From an uncultured Lachnospiraceae bacterium (GTDB lineage Bacteria > Bacillota > Clostridia > Lachnospirales > Lachnospiraceae), in the NCBI GenBank assembly GCA_902786365.1, contig CADACD010000005.1, positions 107,853 to 171,852 on the forward strand: DNA of 64,000 nt, read 5' to 3'. Numbering within the stretch: the first letter of the stretch is position 1; each line of letters opens with the position of its first letter. The position numbers and the translations under genes are program-made. A model generated the notes under the pieces. It had not been told where the DNA came from and searched no databases. It worked only from the letters and a program-made list of their open reading frames with translations. This document shows, in pieces, positions 36,653 through 46,088 of the stretch.

Positions 36653-37969
36653 TTATTTTTTTCTACTTGCCAGTGCCTGTTTTCTCATCGTCTTAATCGC
36701 CTGTGTAAGGTTGATTTTGGCTGGACAGACATAAGAGCAGCATCCGCATTCACAGCATTCAAGACCATCATATTTAAGGAAACTCTCCATATCCCCTCTT
36801 GCTGAAAATTTCGCAAGTCTTGAAGGGATGACCCTTCCCGGACAGACACTTACACATCTTCCACAGTTGATACAATTTGTCTGTGTAATATCAACTAATG
36901 GGTCTTTTATGTAACATAGGATAGCTGATGAAGTCTTTACAACAGGTACATCAAGAGTACTCATTGCCATTCCCATCATCGGACCACCGGAAATAACCTT
37001 TTGCGGTTCACTCTTAAATCCACCTGCAGCTTCAATAAGTTCTCTCTGGTTTGTACCAATCGGTACAAGAAAATTCTGTGGGCTGTTGATGGCATCACCT
37101 GTAATGGTAATGACTCTTTTAACCAGTGGTTTACCGTATGCCACTGCGTGATAAATACCAAATACTGTATCTACATTATCCACAATGCAGCCTGCGTCAG
37201 CAGGAAGCTTTAAAGAATTGATTTTTCTTTTTGTTGTGGCATAAATCAACATTCTTTCAGCACCCTGAGGATATTTGGTGTAGAGCTTGCTCACCTCAAT
37301 ATTTTCTTCGTCTTTAACAAGTTCTTTAATTTTTTTAATAGCATCTGACTTATTATCCTCAATTGCTATGATACCCTTTGCATTGTCAAAAAGCCTTAGC
37401 ATAATCTTAAGACCGGCTATTAAAACTTCCGGTTCCTCTATCAGTCGTCTGTAATCAGATGTAAGATATGGCTCACATTCAGAACCATTGACAATAATAT
37501 AGTCAATCTTCTCAGGATTCTTTGGTGACAGCTTAACATTTGTTGGGAAACCCGCACCACCCATACCTACAATTCCGGCTTTCTTGATAAGATTAAGTAT
37601 CTCTTCTTTACTAAGCTCTTCATATGGTTTCGGCTTTTCATATTCAACTTCATCAAAGTTTCCATCATTTTCAATGATGATACAGTCTGATTTGCTTCCG
37701 TTTACCAAAAGTCGCTTTTCAACAGCCTTCACTGTGCCAGACACAGGCGAATGAACATTGGCAGACACAAACCCCGACGCTTCACCAATGAGCTGACCGA
37801 CAAGAACGGTGTCACCTTTTTTTACTATTGGTTTTGCAGGTGCACCTATATGTTGTGACATTGCAACCGCAACATCACCTTTTGGATTATATTCGGCTAT
37901 GGGATTGTCTTTTGACAACTCCTTTCCCTCATAGGGATGAATACCTCCTTTAAATGTCAAAATAGACAT
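36653..37969 (-). CDS. rnfC: Rnf complex NADH-binding iron-sulfur subunit RnfC
   Basis: Peripheral subunit that passes electrons to NAD+. About 438 residues: an N-terminal barrel-sandwich segment (GGIHPYEGKELSKDNP), the nucleotide/FMN-binding domain with IVGMGGAGFPTNVKLSP and NGSECEPYLTSDYR, a SLBB region, and two [4Fe-4S] motifs at the end (CINCGRCVSVCPGR and CCECGCCSYVCPAK). The ATG at 37969 has GGAGG six bases upstream; the open frame further upstream is not used. It is the first gene of rnfCDGEAB. Confidence 0.96.
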   Translation of the reverse strand: MSILTFKGGIHPYEGKELSKDNPIAEYNPKGDVAVAMSQHIGAPAKPIVKKGDTVLVGQLIGEASGFVSANVHSPVSGTVKAVEKRLLVNGSKSDCIIIENDGNFDEVEYEKPKPYEELSKEEILNLIKKAGIVGMGGAGFPTNVKLSPKNPEKIDYIIVNGSECEPYLTSDYRRLIEEPEVLIAGLKIMLRLFDNAKGIIAIEDNKSDAIKKIKELVKDEENIEVSKLYTKYPQGAERMLIYATTKRKINSLKLPADAGCIVDNVDTVFGIYHAVAYGKPLVKRVITITGDAINSPQNFLVPIGTNQRELIEAAGGFKSEPQKVISGGPMMGMAMSTLDVPVVKTSSAILCYIKDPLVDITQTNCINCGRCVSVCPGRVIPSRLAKFSARGDMESFLKYDGLECCECGCCSYVCPAKINLTQAIKTMRKQALASRKK

Positions 37970-38146
37970 ATTAAACCTCCATTCTGAAGTTATATTATTT
38001 TGTGATAAGAAAATTGATTGGAATTTCCTTAAAATATTCAATTTTAATCATTATGAACGTTATAAGTTTAATATATATTTTTAAAAAAAACAACAATTTT
38101 GATGAGGTGCCATGTATTTTATTGAGTACCTATGCGTTACAATTTT

Positions 38147-39487
38147 TTAAAATCCCTTTTCCTTTAAATCTTTTACAAGCTGTACATAAAACTCACGCAC
38201 ATCAAATCCTTTAATATTTTCACGGTTTAAATCTATCATATCACCATGTGAAATACCACGTTTCCCTTCAATTTCCAAAAACTGATATTGTTCTCCCCAT
38301 TCAAATGATTGCTCTCCAACAAGACCATCATTTTTTCCATCAAAATATTTGACGAGCAGATAAGATAAATTTAATGGAAATCTGCCACTTGAGGCATGAT
38401 TTAATTTGCTGCCTACACTCTGATAGAAAATATCCGGAATATCTTTCACAGATTCGTTTCGTTTGGTACATGCGGAGGCTGTAAGGTCAGTAACCGCCTC
38501 AATAAAATTCGGATTTTCATCTCCCAATTTTTTCAAAGCACTATTGTACGCATTAGCCACTGCTGTTTGCTGTTTTTCCGGAATTTTGCCCAAAAGATAA
38601 TCTGCAAACTCACATCCTCTGTGAGGAGTATTGATAGTTGTAAGTGAGGCAACACAATCTTTCAAATCAAATTCAGACAAAGCATATCTACAGTCAAGTC
38701 CGCCTTTGGAATGAGCAATAATATTGACTTTTTGACATCCGGTTTCATTGATAATCTGCCTGATTCTATCGTTTAGTTCCCTTGCCGACTCTTTGACAGA
38801 CAATGCAGACTGGTGATTACCGTAATAGATTGTGGCACCATTTTGTTCAAGTTCATTCGGGATTCTTCCCCAATAGTTAAAGTATCTGAAATCCCTGAAA
38901 AAAACACCATGTACCATCAAAATCGGATACTTGGTTTTGCAAATCTGCTCCTCTTTTCTTTTTTCGTTCAGCAATATTTTATCATTTTCAAAAAATGTTT
39001 CACTTCTTGTCACCGCAATCATTTTTCCAAGAACAATTAAATGCACAATCGGGATAAGACCACATATTGCGCCAATTGTTCTCCATTTAACACCCAATTG
39101 TTTCGAGGAAAGATATACTCTAATCATTCCATTCCAAAAAACAAGTGCATTAACCAGAATTGATATCACAAGATTTTTACCCCATCCAATTGTTTTATTA
39201 TGTATCAAAATGATTTCATAAATCACTGACGCAGATGCTGAGAGTAAAAAAATAACAAGTAACGAATATCCATATCCCGATTGTTTCAGTTTTTTTGTTT
39301 GGTTAAAACTATGATAAATGCTTGGTACAAAATTAAAAAATATAAAAATACAGATGAGAGGGATAAAAAACTTTCCAAAAGTATCATTTGTATTTTTGAT
39401 TAAATAGCTGTTTGCTATTAAAAAAACAGTGGTGGCTATTAAAAGTTTATATAATAAATCTGTGTATTTTAGTATTTTATGGCTCAT
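38147..39487 (-). CDS. Membrane-anchored lipase-like alpha/beta hydrolase
   Basis: About 446 residues. The first 160 residues contain about five membrane helices (for example LLIATTVFLIANSYLI and LLVIFLLSASASVIYEIIL), and the rest is an alpha/beta hydrolase. The oxyanion segment is PILMVHGVFFRD, the nucleophile elbow IIAHSKGGLD, and acid and base are probably the Asp in GKNDGLV and the His in GISHGDM. The shape resembles bacterial triacylglycerol lipases (LipA/lactonizing type), but substrate is unknown. A GGAG box precedes the ATG. It is a lone gene between rnfC and the divergent RNase H-fold gene. Confidence 0.82.
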   Translation of the reverse strand: MSHKILKYTDLLYKLLIATTVFLIANSYLIKNTNDTFGKFFIPLICIFIFFNFVPSIYHSFNQTKKLKQSGYGYSLLVIFLLSASASVIYEIILIHNKTIGWGKNLVISILVNALVFWNGMIRVYLSSKQLGVKWRTIGAICGLIPIVHLIVLGKMIAVTRSETFFENDKILLNEKRKEEQICKTKYPILMVHGVFFRDFRYFNYWGRIPNELEQNGATIYYGNHQSALSVKESARELNDRIRQIINETGCQKVNIIAHSKGGLDCRYALSEFDLKDCVASLTTINTPHRGCEFADYLLGKIPEKQQTAVANAYNSALKKLGDENPNFIEAVTDLTASACTKRNESVKDIPDIFYQSVGSKLNHASSGRFPLNLSYLLVKYFDGKNDGLVGEQSFEWGEQYQFLEIEGKRGISHGDMIDLNRENIKGFDVREFYVQLVKDLKEKGF

Positions 39488-39672
39488 TGTAAAATCTCCT
39501 TTATTCTTTTCCGAAATCTTTTTTTATACCATAATGATTTGTCTGCGCAACTTCTCATAAGTTACATTATAAACTAATCTGATAATTTCCACAAGTTTTT
39601 GATTTGACCTTTTAATTTGTCATAAATATTGTCTTTAAAATTGAAAAGCGATTAATAAATTATGTAAAAAGA

Positions 39673-39701
39673 TTGATAATTTGTTATAATTGACGTATAC
39701 T
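39673..39701 (+). promoter_or_regulatory. Sigma-A promoter of the RNase H-fold gene
   Basis: TTGATA (39673-39678), 17 bases, TATACT (39696-39701), about 70 bases before the start codon. It lies in the 285-base divergent gap between the lipase-like gene and this gene, in which I see no coding sequence. Confidence 0.55.
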
Positions 39702-39772
39702 TAAAAATATTTGACAAGTGGGCATATATAAAAAATCAAGGTGTTTTTAAAATAATAAACGGATGTGAAAAA

Positions 39773-40996
39773 ATGATTACGGTTACAGATATATTTCATT
39801 CAGAGCGGCTATATGATATGGAAAATGAAATCATCAAGAAATACGGCTATAAAAAAGCAGCATATTTTGATATTGAAACAACGGGTTTCAGTTCAAAATC
39901 ACAGCAGATTTATATGATTGGTGCAGCATATAAAAATGAAGATGGCACATTTACAATGATACAATGGTTTGATGATACCACAAAAGATGAATCAAAAATG
40001 TTACTGATGTTTCGTGAATTTTTGAAAGATTTCGATGTTCTGATTCATTTTAACGGAAATACTTTTGATGTTCCTTTTGTGTTGAATCGTGCTTTAAAAC
40101 ATGGAATCCATTTTAATTTCGACAAATTGATTCTGATAGATGTATATAAGGATATTAAAAAATATAAAAATTTCTTTAAAACGCCGGATTTGAAACAAAA
40201 GTCTATCGAAGCTTTTTTGGGTGTCTTTCGAGAAGATCAGTATAATGGTGGTCAGCTTATTGAGGTATACAAAGAATTTATCAATCTGAAAGAGAATGAT
40301 GCGTCAAAAAATAGTCTTTGTTCGCTTCTCATGCTTCACAATCATGATGATATGATGGGACTTGTTAATATTTGTGATATTTATGCCTACACAGATATTT
40401 TTGAGGGCAGATTTAAAACGGAAACAATTGCTTTAACCGAGGATAGTCTTATGATAGGTTGTAAGCTTGAATCGGCATTAAAAAATCCTATCTTTGATAT
40501 GTATAACTATACAATGTGTGGTAAAGGAAGCAAAAAGCGCAGAGCTAATGAAAATATTATTGTTCCACGAAGTGGTTCTGATATTATAAAATATGAGGCT
40601 CATGGTAACATGTTCAAAATCCTTATACCTGTTATTGAAATGGAACTAAAATATTTTTATGAAAATTATAAAGACTACTACTATCTTCCTGATGAAGATA
40701 CGGCAATACATAAATCAGTTGCACAGTTTGTCGATAAAAATCACAGAAAAAAAGCGACAAAGGAAAATTGTTATATTAAAAAATCCGGTAAATTTGTTCC
40801 ACAGACAGACAATATTTTTCAACCGACTTTTAAAATAAATCATAATGACAACCTGATGTTTTTTGAGGTTAATAATGATATTATCGCACATATAATACAG
40901 GATGAAGATACTTATCATCATTTAAGTAAAAAGAACACTTCATGCAGTTTAATGGATACTTATGTTAAAGAACTTTTTTGTGGTATGTATTTATAA
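39773..40996 (+). CDS. Ribonuclease H-like exonuclease-fold protein (YprB-like)
   Basis: 407 residues. The N-terminal half is a DEDD exonuclease fold: AYFDIETTGFS supplies the first Asp and Glu, LIHFNGNTFDVPFV the second acidic site, and HNHDDMMGLV the final His/Asp, fitting the DEDDh type. Bacillus YprB is the best-known relative by eye; its substrate is not established. The C-terminal about 180 residues carry no motif I know and end CSLMDTYVKELFCGMYL. It is a single-gene unit on the plus strand with its own promoter and terminator. Confidence 0.8.
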   Translation: MITVTDIFHSERLYDMENEIIKKYGYKKAAYFDIETTGFSSKSQQIYMIGAAYKNEDGTFTMIQWFDDTTKDESKMLLMFREFLKDFDVLIHFNGNTFDVPFVLNRALKHGIHFNFDKLILIDVYKDIKKYKNFFKTPDLKQKSIEAFLGVFREDQYNGGQLIEVYKEFINLKENDASKNSLCSLLMLHNHDDMMGLVNICDIYAYTDIFEGRFKTETIALTEDSLMIGCKLESALKNPIFDMYNYTMCGKGSKKRRANENIIVPRSGSDIIKYEAHGNMFKILIPVIEMELKYFYENYKDYYYLPDEDTAIHKSVAQFVDKNHRKKATKENCYIKKSGKFVPQTDNIFQPTFKINHNDNLMFFEVNNDIIAHIIQDEDTYHHLSKKNTSCSLMDTYVKELFCGMYL

Positions 40997-41003
40997 AAGA
41001 CAA

Positions 41004-41041
41004 AAAAAGACTACCCTGAAATTAAACAGGATAGTCTTTTT
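41004..41041. terminator. Bidirectional terminator between the RNase H-fold gene and the SASP gene
   Basis: AAAAAGACTACCCTG (41004-41018) and CAGGATAGTCTTTTT (41027-41041) pair over 15 positions around an 8-base loop. In minus-strand RNA the single odd position is a G-U pair; in plus-strand RNA it is a C-A mismatch. T runs occur on both sides, so it can serve both convergent genes. Confidence 0.8.
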
Positions 41042-41105
41042 CGCATTTTCATGCTTTTATAAACATCATTTTTGATGTTAATAATGATTATTCAGACAAA
41101 TCGAA

Positions 41106-41315
41106 TTATTTACCAGCCATCTGTCTTTCCTGAGCCTCGATCATCTTCTTAACCATGTAACCACCTACCGAACCATTCTGTGCGGAAGTAAGATTACCGT
41201 TATAACCATCTGACAAAGGAACACCAATTTCGTTTGCTACTTCCATTTTAAATCTGTTCATAGCACTTTTTGCTTCTGGTACTGACACCTTGTTTGAACT
41301 TGTGTTATTATTCAT
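41106..41315 (-). CDS. Alpha/beta-type small acid-soluble spore protein
   Basis: A 69-residue SASP, which coats and protects DNA in dormant spores and is degraded by the GPR protease at germination. The family blocks are present: ALxxFKxEVAxEIG appears as AMNRFKMEVANEIGV, with the GPR cleavage region around EVANEIG, then GNLTSAQNGSVGGYMVKKMI. A GGAGG box precedes the ATG. It would be expected to use a sigma-G promoter; I could not find a convincing one. This is direct evidence of a spore former. Confidence 0.94.
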   Translation of the reverse strand: MNNNTSSNKVSVPEAKSAMNRFKMEVANEIGVPLSDGYNGNLTSAQNGSVGGYMVKKMIEAQERQMAGK

Positions 41316-41427
41316 AATTAACCTCCAATAAATTTGTTCTATTTAGATGTTACAATGATAGTATATGGAGATTAATTCATTATAGACTGGTAATAAATGT
41401 ATTTTATTTATCTGATTTTATACTACA

Positions 41428-42816
41428 TTATCTGATATATTGGATAATTTTCGAAAATTCCATTCCATGAGATGCCTTGATAAGCACTGTATCATCACCC
41501 TGTAAAATACGGTCAAGCTCCGTCAATAATTCTTTCAGTCTGTCAAAATAATATAACTTTTTATCAGATGCATTTTCAAGCAGATAGGTATATGCATTAT
41601 TCATCAGCTTTCCACACAAAACAATCACATCAACATCTGTCTCTGCCAAATATTTACCGATTGCTTCATGCATTTCTTTCTCATTTTCACCAAGTTCAAA
41701 CATATCTCCCAAGATTGCCACTTTTCTGCTGTCTGCATAGGAAAGTACATCAATACTTGCTTTCATTGACATAGGATTTGCATTATAGCACCCATTGATA
41801 AGTATCACATTATCTTTCTCAACAATATTATTTCTCCCCTCTAAAGGAGCAACCTTTTCGATTCCTCTTTTAATCTCATCATCAGAAAGTCCAAATGCTT
41901 TTCCAACACAGAGTGCGGCAAGTGCATTATAAACCATATGGATTCCCGGAATATTGATTTTTACATCAATCACACTGTCATTGTAATGCAGTGAGGCATA
42001 CACTCCTTTGACACCGTCCGGTTTGATATTGTCTGCGTAAACATTGTCAGATGCACCTGAATTTCCGGATATATGGAAAAATACAGGCTTAATTCCATTG
42101 TACTCACTGACTGTCGCAAGTTTATCATCATCACCATTTAAAATGATTTTACCATCTTTTGCAAGTGAATTAAAAATCTCTGTTTTTGCTTTCAATACAC
42201 CATCTCTTGTACCGAGGTTTTCAAGGTGACAATAACCAACATTTGTGATAACTGCCACATCAGGTCTCGCAATTTCGGTAAGACGTGTCATTTCACCAAA
42301 ATCACTAATTCCCATCTCAAGTACGGCGATTTCATGTTCCTCTCTGATTCTGAACACAGTAAGCGGCAATCCAAGCTCGTTATTAAAATTGCCCTCTGTT
42401 TTCAAAGTATTGTATTTTTCATTAAGCACAGAATAAATCATTTCTTTTGTGCTTGTTTTTCCTACACTTCCTGTCACACCTACTACTTTAATGTCAAGAT
42501 TTTCGCGGTAAAACTTTGCAATTTTCTTTACTGCAATATATGGATCTTCAATTAGAATATATGGCTTATCTGTACTAAGTTCTTTTTGTGACATAACTGC
42601 TAAAACACCCTGTTCATAGGCACTTTCAATATAATCATGCCCATCCACAACATTTCCTTTGATTGCAACAAACAAACCACCTTTTTCAATCTTTCGGCTG
42701 TCTGAAACAATACTTGTTACTTCTGTGTCTGCGGCTAATTCATCACTACAAAATAATTTTCCATCACATACATTTGCGATATTTTTCAAACTAAGATTTT
42801 TCATACTCATACACAT
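41428..42816 (-). CDS. murF: UDP-MurNAc-tripeptide:D-Ala-D-Ala ligase MurF
   Basis: Adds D-Ala-D-Ala to UDP-MurNAc-tripeptide, the last cytoplasmic peptide step. The three Mur-ligase domains are present: an N-terminal UDP-binding part (VSDSRKIEKGGLFVAIKG), the central ATPase with VVGVTGSVGKTSTKEMI and TEGNFNNELGLPLTVF, and the C-terminal domain (ILGDMFELGENEKEMH). About 460 residues. Three closely spaced in-frame ATGs (42816, 42810, 42804) make the exact start uncertain; AAAGGG favours the first. It follows ddl, whose product makes its D-Ala-D-Ala substrate. Confidence 0.96.
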   Translation of the reverse strand: MCMSMKNLSLKNIANVCDGKLFCSDELAADTEVTSIVSDSRKIEKGGLFVAIKGNVVDGHDYIESAYEQGVLAVMSQKELSTDKPYILIEDPYIAVKKIAKFYRENLDIKVVGVTGSVGKTSTKEMIYSVLNEKYNTLKTEGNFNNELGLPLTVFRIREEHEIAVLEMGISDFGEMTRLTEIARPDVAVITNVGYCHLENLGTRDGVLKAKTEIFNSLAKDGKIILNGDDDKLATVSEYNGIKPVFFHISGNSGASDNVYADNIKPDGVKGVYASLHYNDSVIDVKINIPGIHMVYNALAALCVGKAFGLSDDEIKRGIEKVAPLEGRNNIVEKDNVILINGCYNANPMSMKASIDVLSYADSRKVAILGDMFELGENEKEMHEAIGKYLAETDVDVIVLCGKLMNNAYTYLLENASDKKLYYFDRLKELLTELDRILQGDDTVLIKASHGMEFSKIIQYIR

Positions 42817-42862
42817 TCACTTTTTACCCTTTCGTTCTATTTACATTTAATAGCTGATTTTC

Positions 42863-43906
42863 TTAGCTTAACGAAGTCTCAATTAATCTCTCACAAAGTG
42901 TAGGATAATCAATTCCAATCACCTGTGCTTCCTGTGGCAGAAGACTTGTAGGAGTCATTCCCGGCAGTGTATTTGCTTCAAGACAGTAGATGTTTTCATT
43001 TTCATCCATCAAAAAGTCCATCCTGCTATATGTACCAAGTTTTAATACTTTGCTTGCATGAACTGCCTCACGCTGCATTAACTCTGTCATTTTTTCGCTG
43101 AGTTCGGCAGGACATACGTCTTTTGTCATGCCCGGTTTGTATTTATTCTCATAGTCATAGAAACCTTGTAATGGGATGATTTCAATTATAGGCAGAGCCT
43201 TTCCTTCAACAACGCCAATTGAAAATTCTCTTCCTTTGATATACTCTTCTACAATCACATCATCCTCATATGAAAATGCTGCTTCTACAGCGTCGTCAAA
43301 TTCCTGACGATTGTTGACAATATATACTCCGACACTTGAACCACCACAGCATGTTTTAACAACGCATGGAAATGAAATTCCGGCATCTGTCATAATTTTA
43401 TAATAGTCATCATTCTCCAATCCTTTTTCAAATTTTACACCCTTTGGCGTTGGAACCTGATTGGCAATAAATAACTGCTTTGTGATATCCTTATCCATTG
43501 CAAGGGCACTTCCGAGGTAGTCTGTTCCGGTATATTTGATTCCAAATAGATCAAATACTGCCTGCACTTTTCCATCTTCCCCATTCTGACCATGTAATGC
43601 CATAAATACGATATCAGATTTCTTACAAATATCAATGACATTTTCGCCGAAAAAGTCTTTTCCCGTTTTCTGCATCTCTTTGACCTTCAAAGTAAAACCT
43701 TCTATTTTTTTTACCTGCTCTTCAAGATTATATTCGCCATCAAAAAAATTGTCTGAATTTAAATCACTTTCATATGTACCAAAATAAATATCAAGAACCC
43801 TTGCATTGTGTCCTTTACTTCTGAGTGCCCGGCAGACACCTGTTCCTGACACAATTGAAATCTCCCTTTCTGTACTTGTTCCGGCACATAAAACAACTAT
43901 ATTCAT
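42863..43906 (-). CDS. ddl: D-alanine:D-alanine ligase
   Basis: ATP-grasp enzyme forming D-Ala-D-Ala for peptidoglycan. Visible blocks: MNIVVLCAGTSTEREISI at the N-terminus, MALHGQNGEDGKVQAVFDLF, TGTDYLGSALAMDKDITKQL, FPCVVKTCCGGSSVGVYIV, and the active-site end YCLEANTLPGMTPTSLLPQ. The TGTDYLGSA segment carries the Tyr of the D-Ala (not D-Lac) class. The ATG at 43906 is preferred over one eight codons earlier; AAAGGA sits about 11 bases upstream. It is next to murF, a common cell-wall pair. Confidence 0.95.
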   Translation of the reverse strand: MNIVVLCAGTSTEREISIVSGTGVCRALRSKGHNARVLDIYFGTYESDLNSDNFFDGEYNLEEQVKKIEGFTLKVKEMQKTGKDFFGENVIDICKKSDIVFMALHGQNGEDGKVQAVFDLFGIKYTGTDYLGSALAMDKDITKQLFIANQVPTPKGVKFEKGLENDDYYKIMTDAGISFPCVVKTCCGGSSVGVYIVNNRQEFDDAVEAAFSYEDDVIVEEYIKGREFSIGVVEGKALPIIEIIPLQGFYDYENKYKPGMTKDVCPAELSEKMTELMQREAVHASKVLKLGTYSRMDFLMDENENIYCLEANTLPGMTPTSLLPQEAQVIGIDYPTLCERLIETSLS

Positions 43907-43954
43907 CTGTTTATAATTCCTTTCTGACATTTATTGATTGTTAGTTTAGATTCA

Positions 43955-45961
43955 CTAATATATTACTATACCATCATTCATATTTTTGTCAATCAGTTCG
44001 TGACCTGATAAAATAAATTCGTCCACAGCCTTTCCGGCAACTTTGATAATCTCGCCATCCGTAAAGACATCTGCTATCTCAAACTGCATCTCTCCACTTT
44101 GTCTTACGCCGAAGAAATCACCGGGACCACGTAGTTTCAAATCTTCTGAGGCAATATAAAATCCATCATTGGAGTTGTTAAGAATTTCAAGACGCTTTAA
44201 TTTGTCTTTATTTTCTGTTCCACTGACAAAAATACAATATGACTGATAATCACCTCTTCCAACTCTTCCTCTCAGCTGATGGAGACTTGCAAGGCTAAAT
44301 CTCTCAGCATTTTCTACCATCATCACTGTGGCATTTGGAACATTGATACCAACCTCTATCACAGTTGTCGAAACTAGTACATTTATCTCATTTCTTTCAA
44401 ATCGTGCCAGTATTTCAGTTTTCTGGTCAGCTTTCATCTTTCCATGCAGATATTCAACAGCAATGCTTTTGTCAAGATTTTCTTTCAATAATTCCGCATA
44501 ATCGATAACATTTTCAGCTTGCAGCATATCATTTTCTTCCACCATAGGGCAGATGACATACGCCTGCCTTCCGGATTTTACCTGCTTTTCTATAAAAGTA
44601 TATGCATTAGGTCTGAAATTTTTCGTCACAACACAATTTTTTATTTTCAACCTATTTGACGGAAGCTCATCAATGACAGAAATATCCATATCACCATACA
44701 AAATAATGGCAAGGGTACGGGGTATCGGAGTGGCACTCATCACTATTGTATGAGGTGTAACACCCTTTTCCATCAGCTTTGCTCTTTGTAAAACACCGAA
44801 TCTGTGCTGTTCATCTATCACAACAAGAGCAAGATTGTCATAGATTACTTTATCCTGAAATACAGCATGGGTTCCGATAATGATTTTTGCTATGCCATTT
44901 TCAATTCGCTCATATATTTTTCTCTTGGCAGTTGCACTTAATGAACCGGTAAGAAGCACCACTTCATAGTCAAGTCCATTTTCACTTATGAGTGACAGAA
45001 TACTTTCATAATGCTGGTTGGCAAGAACTTCTGTAGGTACCATGAGTGCAGACTGTAAACCAGCCGCAGCCATATCAAACATCGTAAGAAATGCCACAAT
45101 TGTTTTGCCGGAACCAACATCTCCCTGGATTAATCTCTGCATGATAACTTTTCCGTTCATATCACGGTTAATATCATTTAGCACCCTTTTTTGTGCGTTT
45201 GTAAGCTCAAACTGAAGATTTGAAATTACCTTCCCGGAAATTTCATGATTATTAATGATATATCTGTTTGGAACTTCTGTCTCTTTTTCCTTTAATTTTC
45301 GAAGCTGATAAATGAAGGTAAACAATTCATCAAATGCCAGACGGTTTCTTGCTGTTTTAAGTTCCTCAAAATTTTTTGGAAAATGAATTGTCTTAATGGC
45401 ATCCTCAAGGTCGCATAAATCATATTTTTTTCGCATATTCTCATCTAAGTAATCTTTGATGGCTGTGACTTTCAAGGCCTCCGATACAAATTTTGTCATC
45501 TGATGATTGGAGATTCCTTTTGTAAGAGAATAGATTGGCTGCATTACATTTAACTTTTCTTCATATTTTGCCAGTGTAAAAATCTCCGGCTGCTCTAAAA
45601 CCGTCAGATTACCAACACGTTTCATCCGCCCACGAAATATAAATTGCATAGAATATTTGATGGTACTTTTAAGATAGGGCATATTAAACCAGTTGACTTT
45701 GATGGTATCACCATTTTTGTCTCTGATTACTGTGGTAAGGATTGTCAGATTTTTGATATGGTTCATGTCAACAGATTTAATGACAGTTCCGTCTATTGAT
45801 ACCACAGCTTTATTGTCAATGTCTTTTATCAGAACAGGAGGCTCATAGATATCATAATTTCTCGGATAATATCTGATAAGATCATCACATTCTTCAATTT
45901 TTAATCTATTCAGTAATAAACTTGTTTTTTCGCCTATTCCCTTTAATTCTTTAATATCCAT
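43955..45961 (-). CDS. recG: ATP-dependent DNA helicase RecG
   Basis: Remodels stalled replication forks and Holliday junctions. The N-terminal wedge domain (about residues 50-150) is followed by the SF2 helicase core: QGDVGSGKTIVAFL (motif I), VIDEQHRFGVLQRA (motif II, DEQH), MSATPIPRTLAI (motif III), STTVIEVGINVPNA (motif V) and HQLRGRVGRG (motif VI). 668 residues, close to normal. GGGGAG lies six bases before the ATG. Confidence 0.96.
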   Translation of the reverse strand: MDIKELKGIGEKTSLLLNRLKIEECDDLIRYYPRNYDIYEPPVLIKDIDNKAVVSIDGTVIKSVDMNHIKNLTILTTVIRDKNGDTIKVNWFNMPYLKSTIKYSMQFIFRGRMKRVGNLTVLEQPEIFTLAKYEEKLNVMQPIYSLTKGISNHQMTKFVSEALKVTAIKDYLDENMRKKYDLCDLEDAIKTIHFPKNFEELKTARNRLAFDELFTFIYQLRKLKEKETEVPNRYIINNHEISGKVISNLQFELTNAQKRVLNDINRDMNGKVIMQRLIQGDVGSGKTIVAFLTMFDMAAAGLQSALMVPTEVLANQHYESILSLISENGLDYEVVLLTGSLSATAKRKIYERIENGIAKIIIGTHAVFQDKVIYDNLALVVIDEQHRFGVLQRAKLMEKGVTPHTIVMSATPIPRTLAIILYGDMDISVIDELPSNRLKIKNCVVTKNFRPNAYTFIEKQVKSGRQAYVICPMVEENDMLQAENVIDYAELLKENLDKSIAVEYLHGKMKADQKTEILARFERNEINVLVSTTVIEVGINVPNATVMMVENAERFSLASLHQLRGRVGRGDYQSYCIFVSGTENKDKLKRLEILNNSNDGFYIASEDLKLRGPGDFFGVRQSGEMQFEIADVFTDGEIIKVAGKAVDEFILSGHELIDKNMNDGIVIY

Positions 45962-46088
45962 GATGTTCTCCCCGTTTAATTAAGAATAATGTTATCAGAG
46001 CATATACTCTCAATATGCTTGTATAAAAATGCAGTTATTCAAACTATATATCACTTTTCAAACAGTTTGTTAATTGTAGTGAACTATA

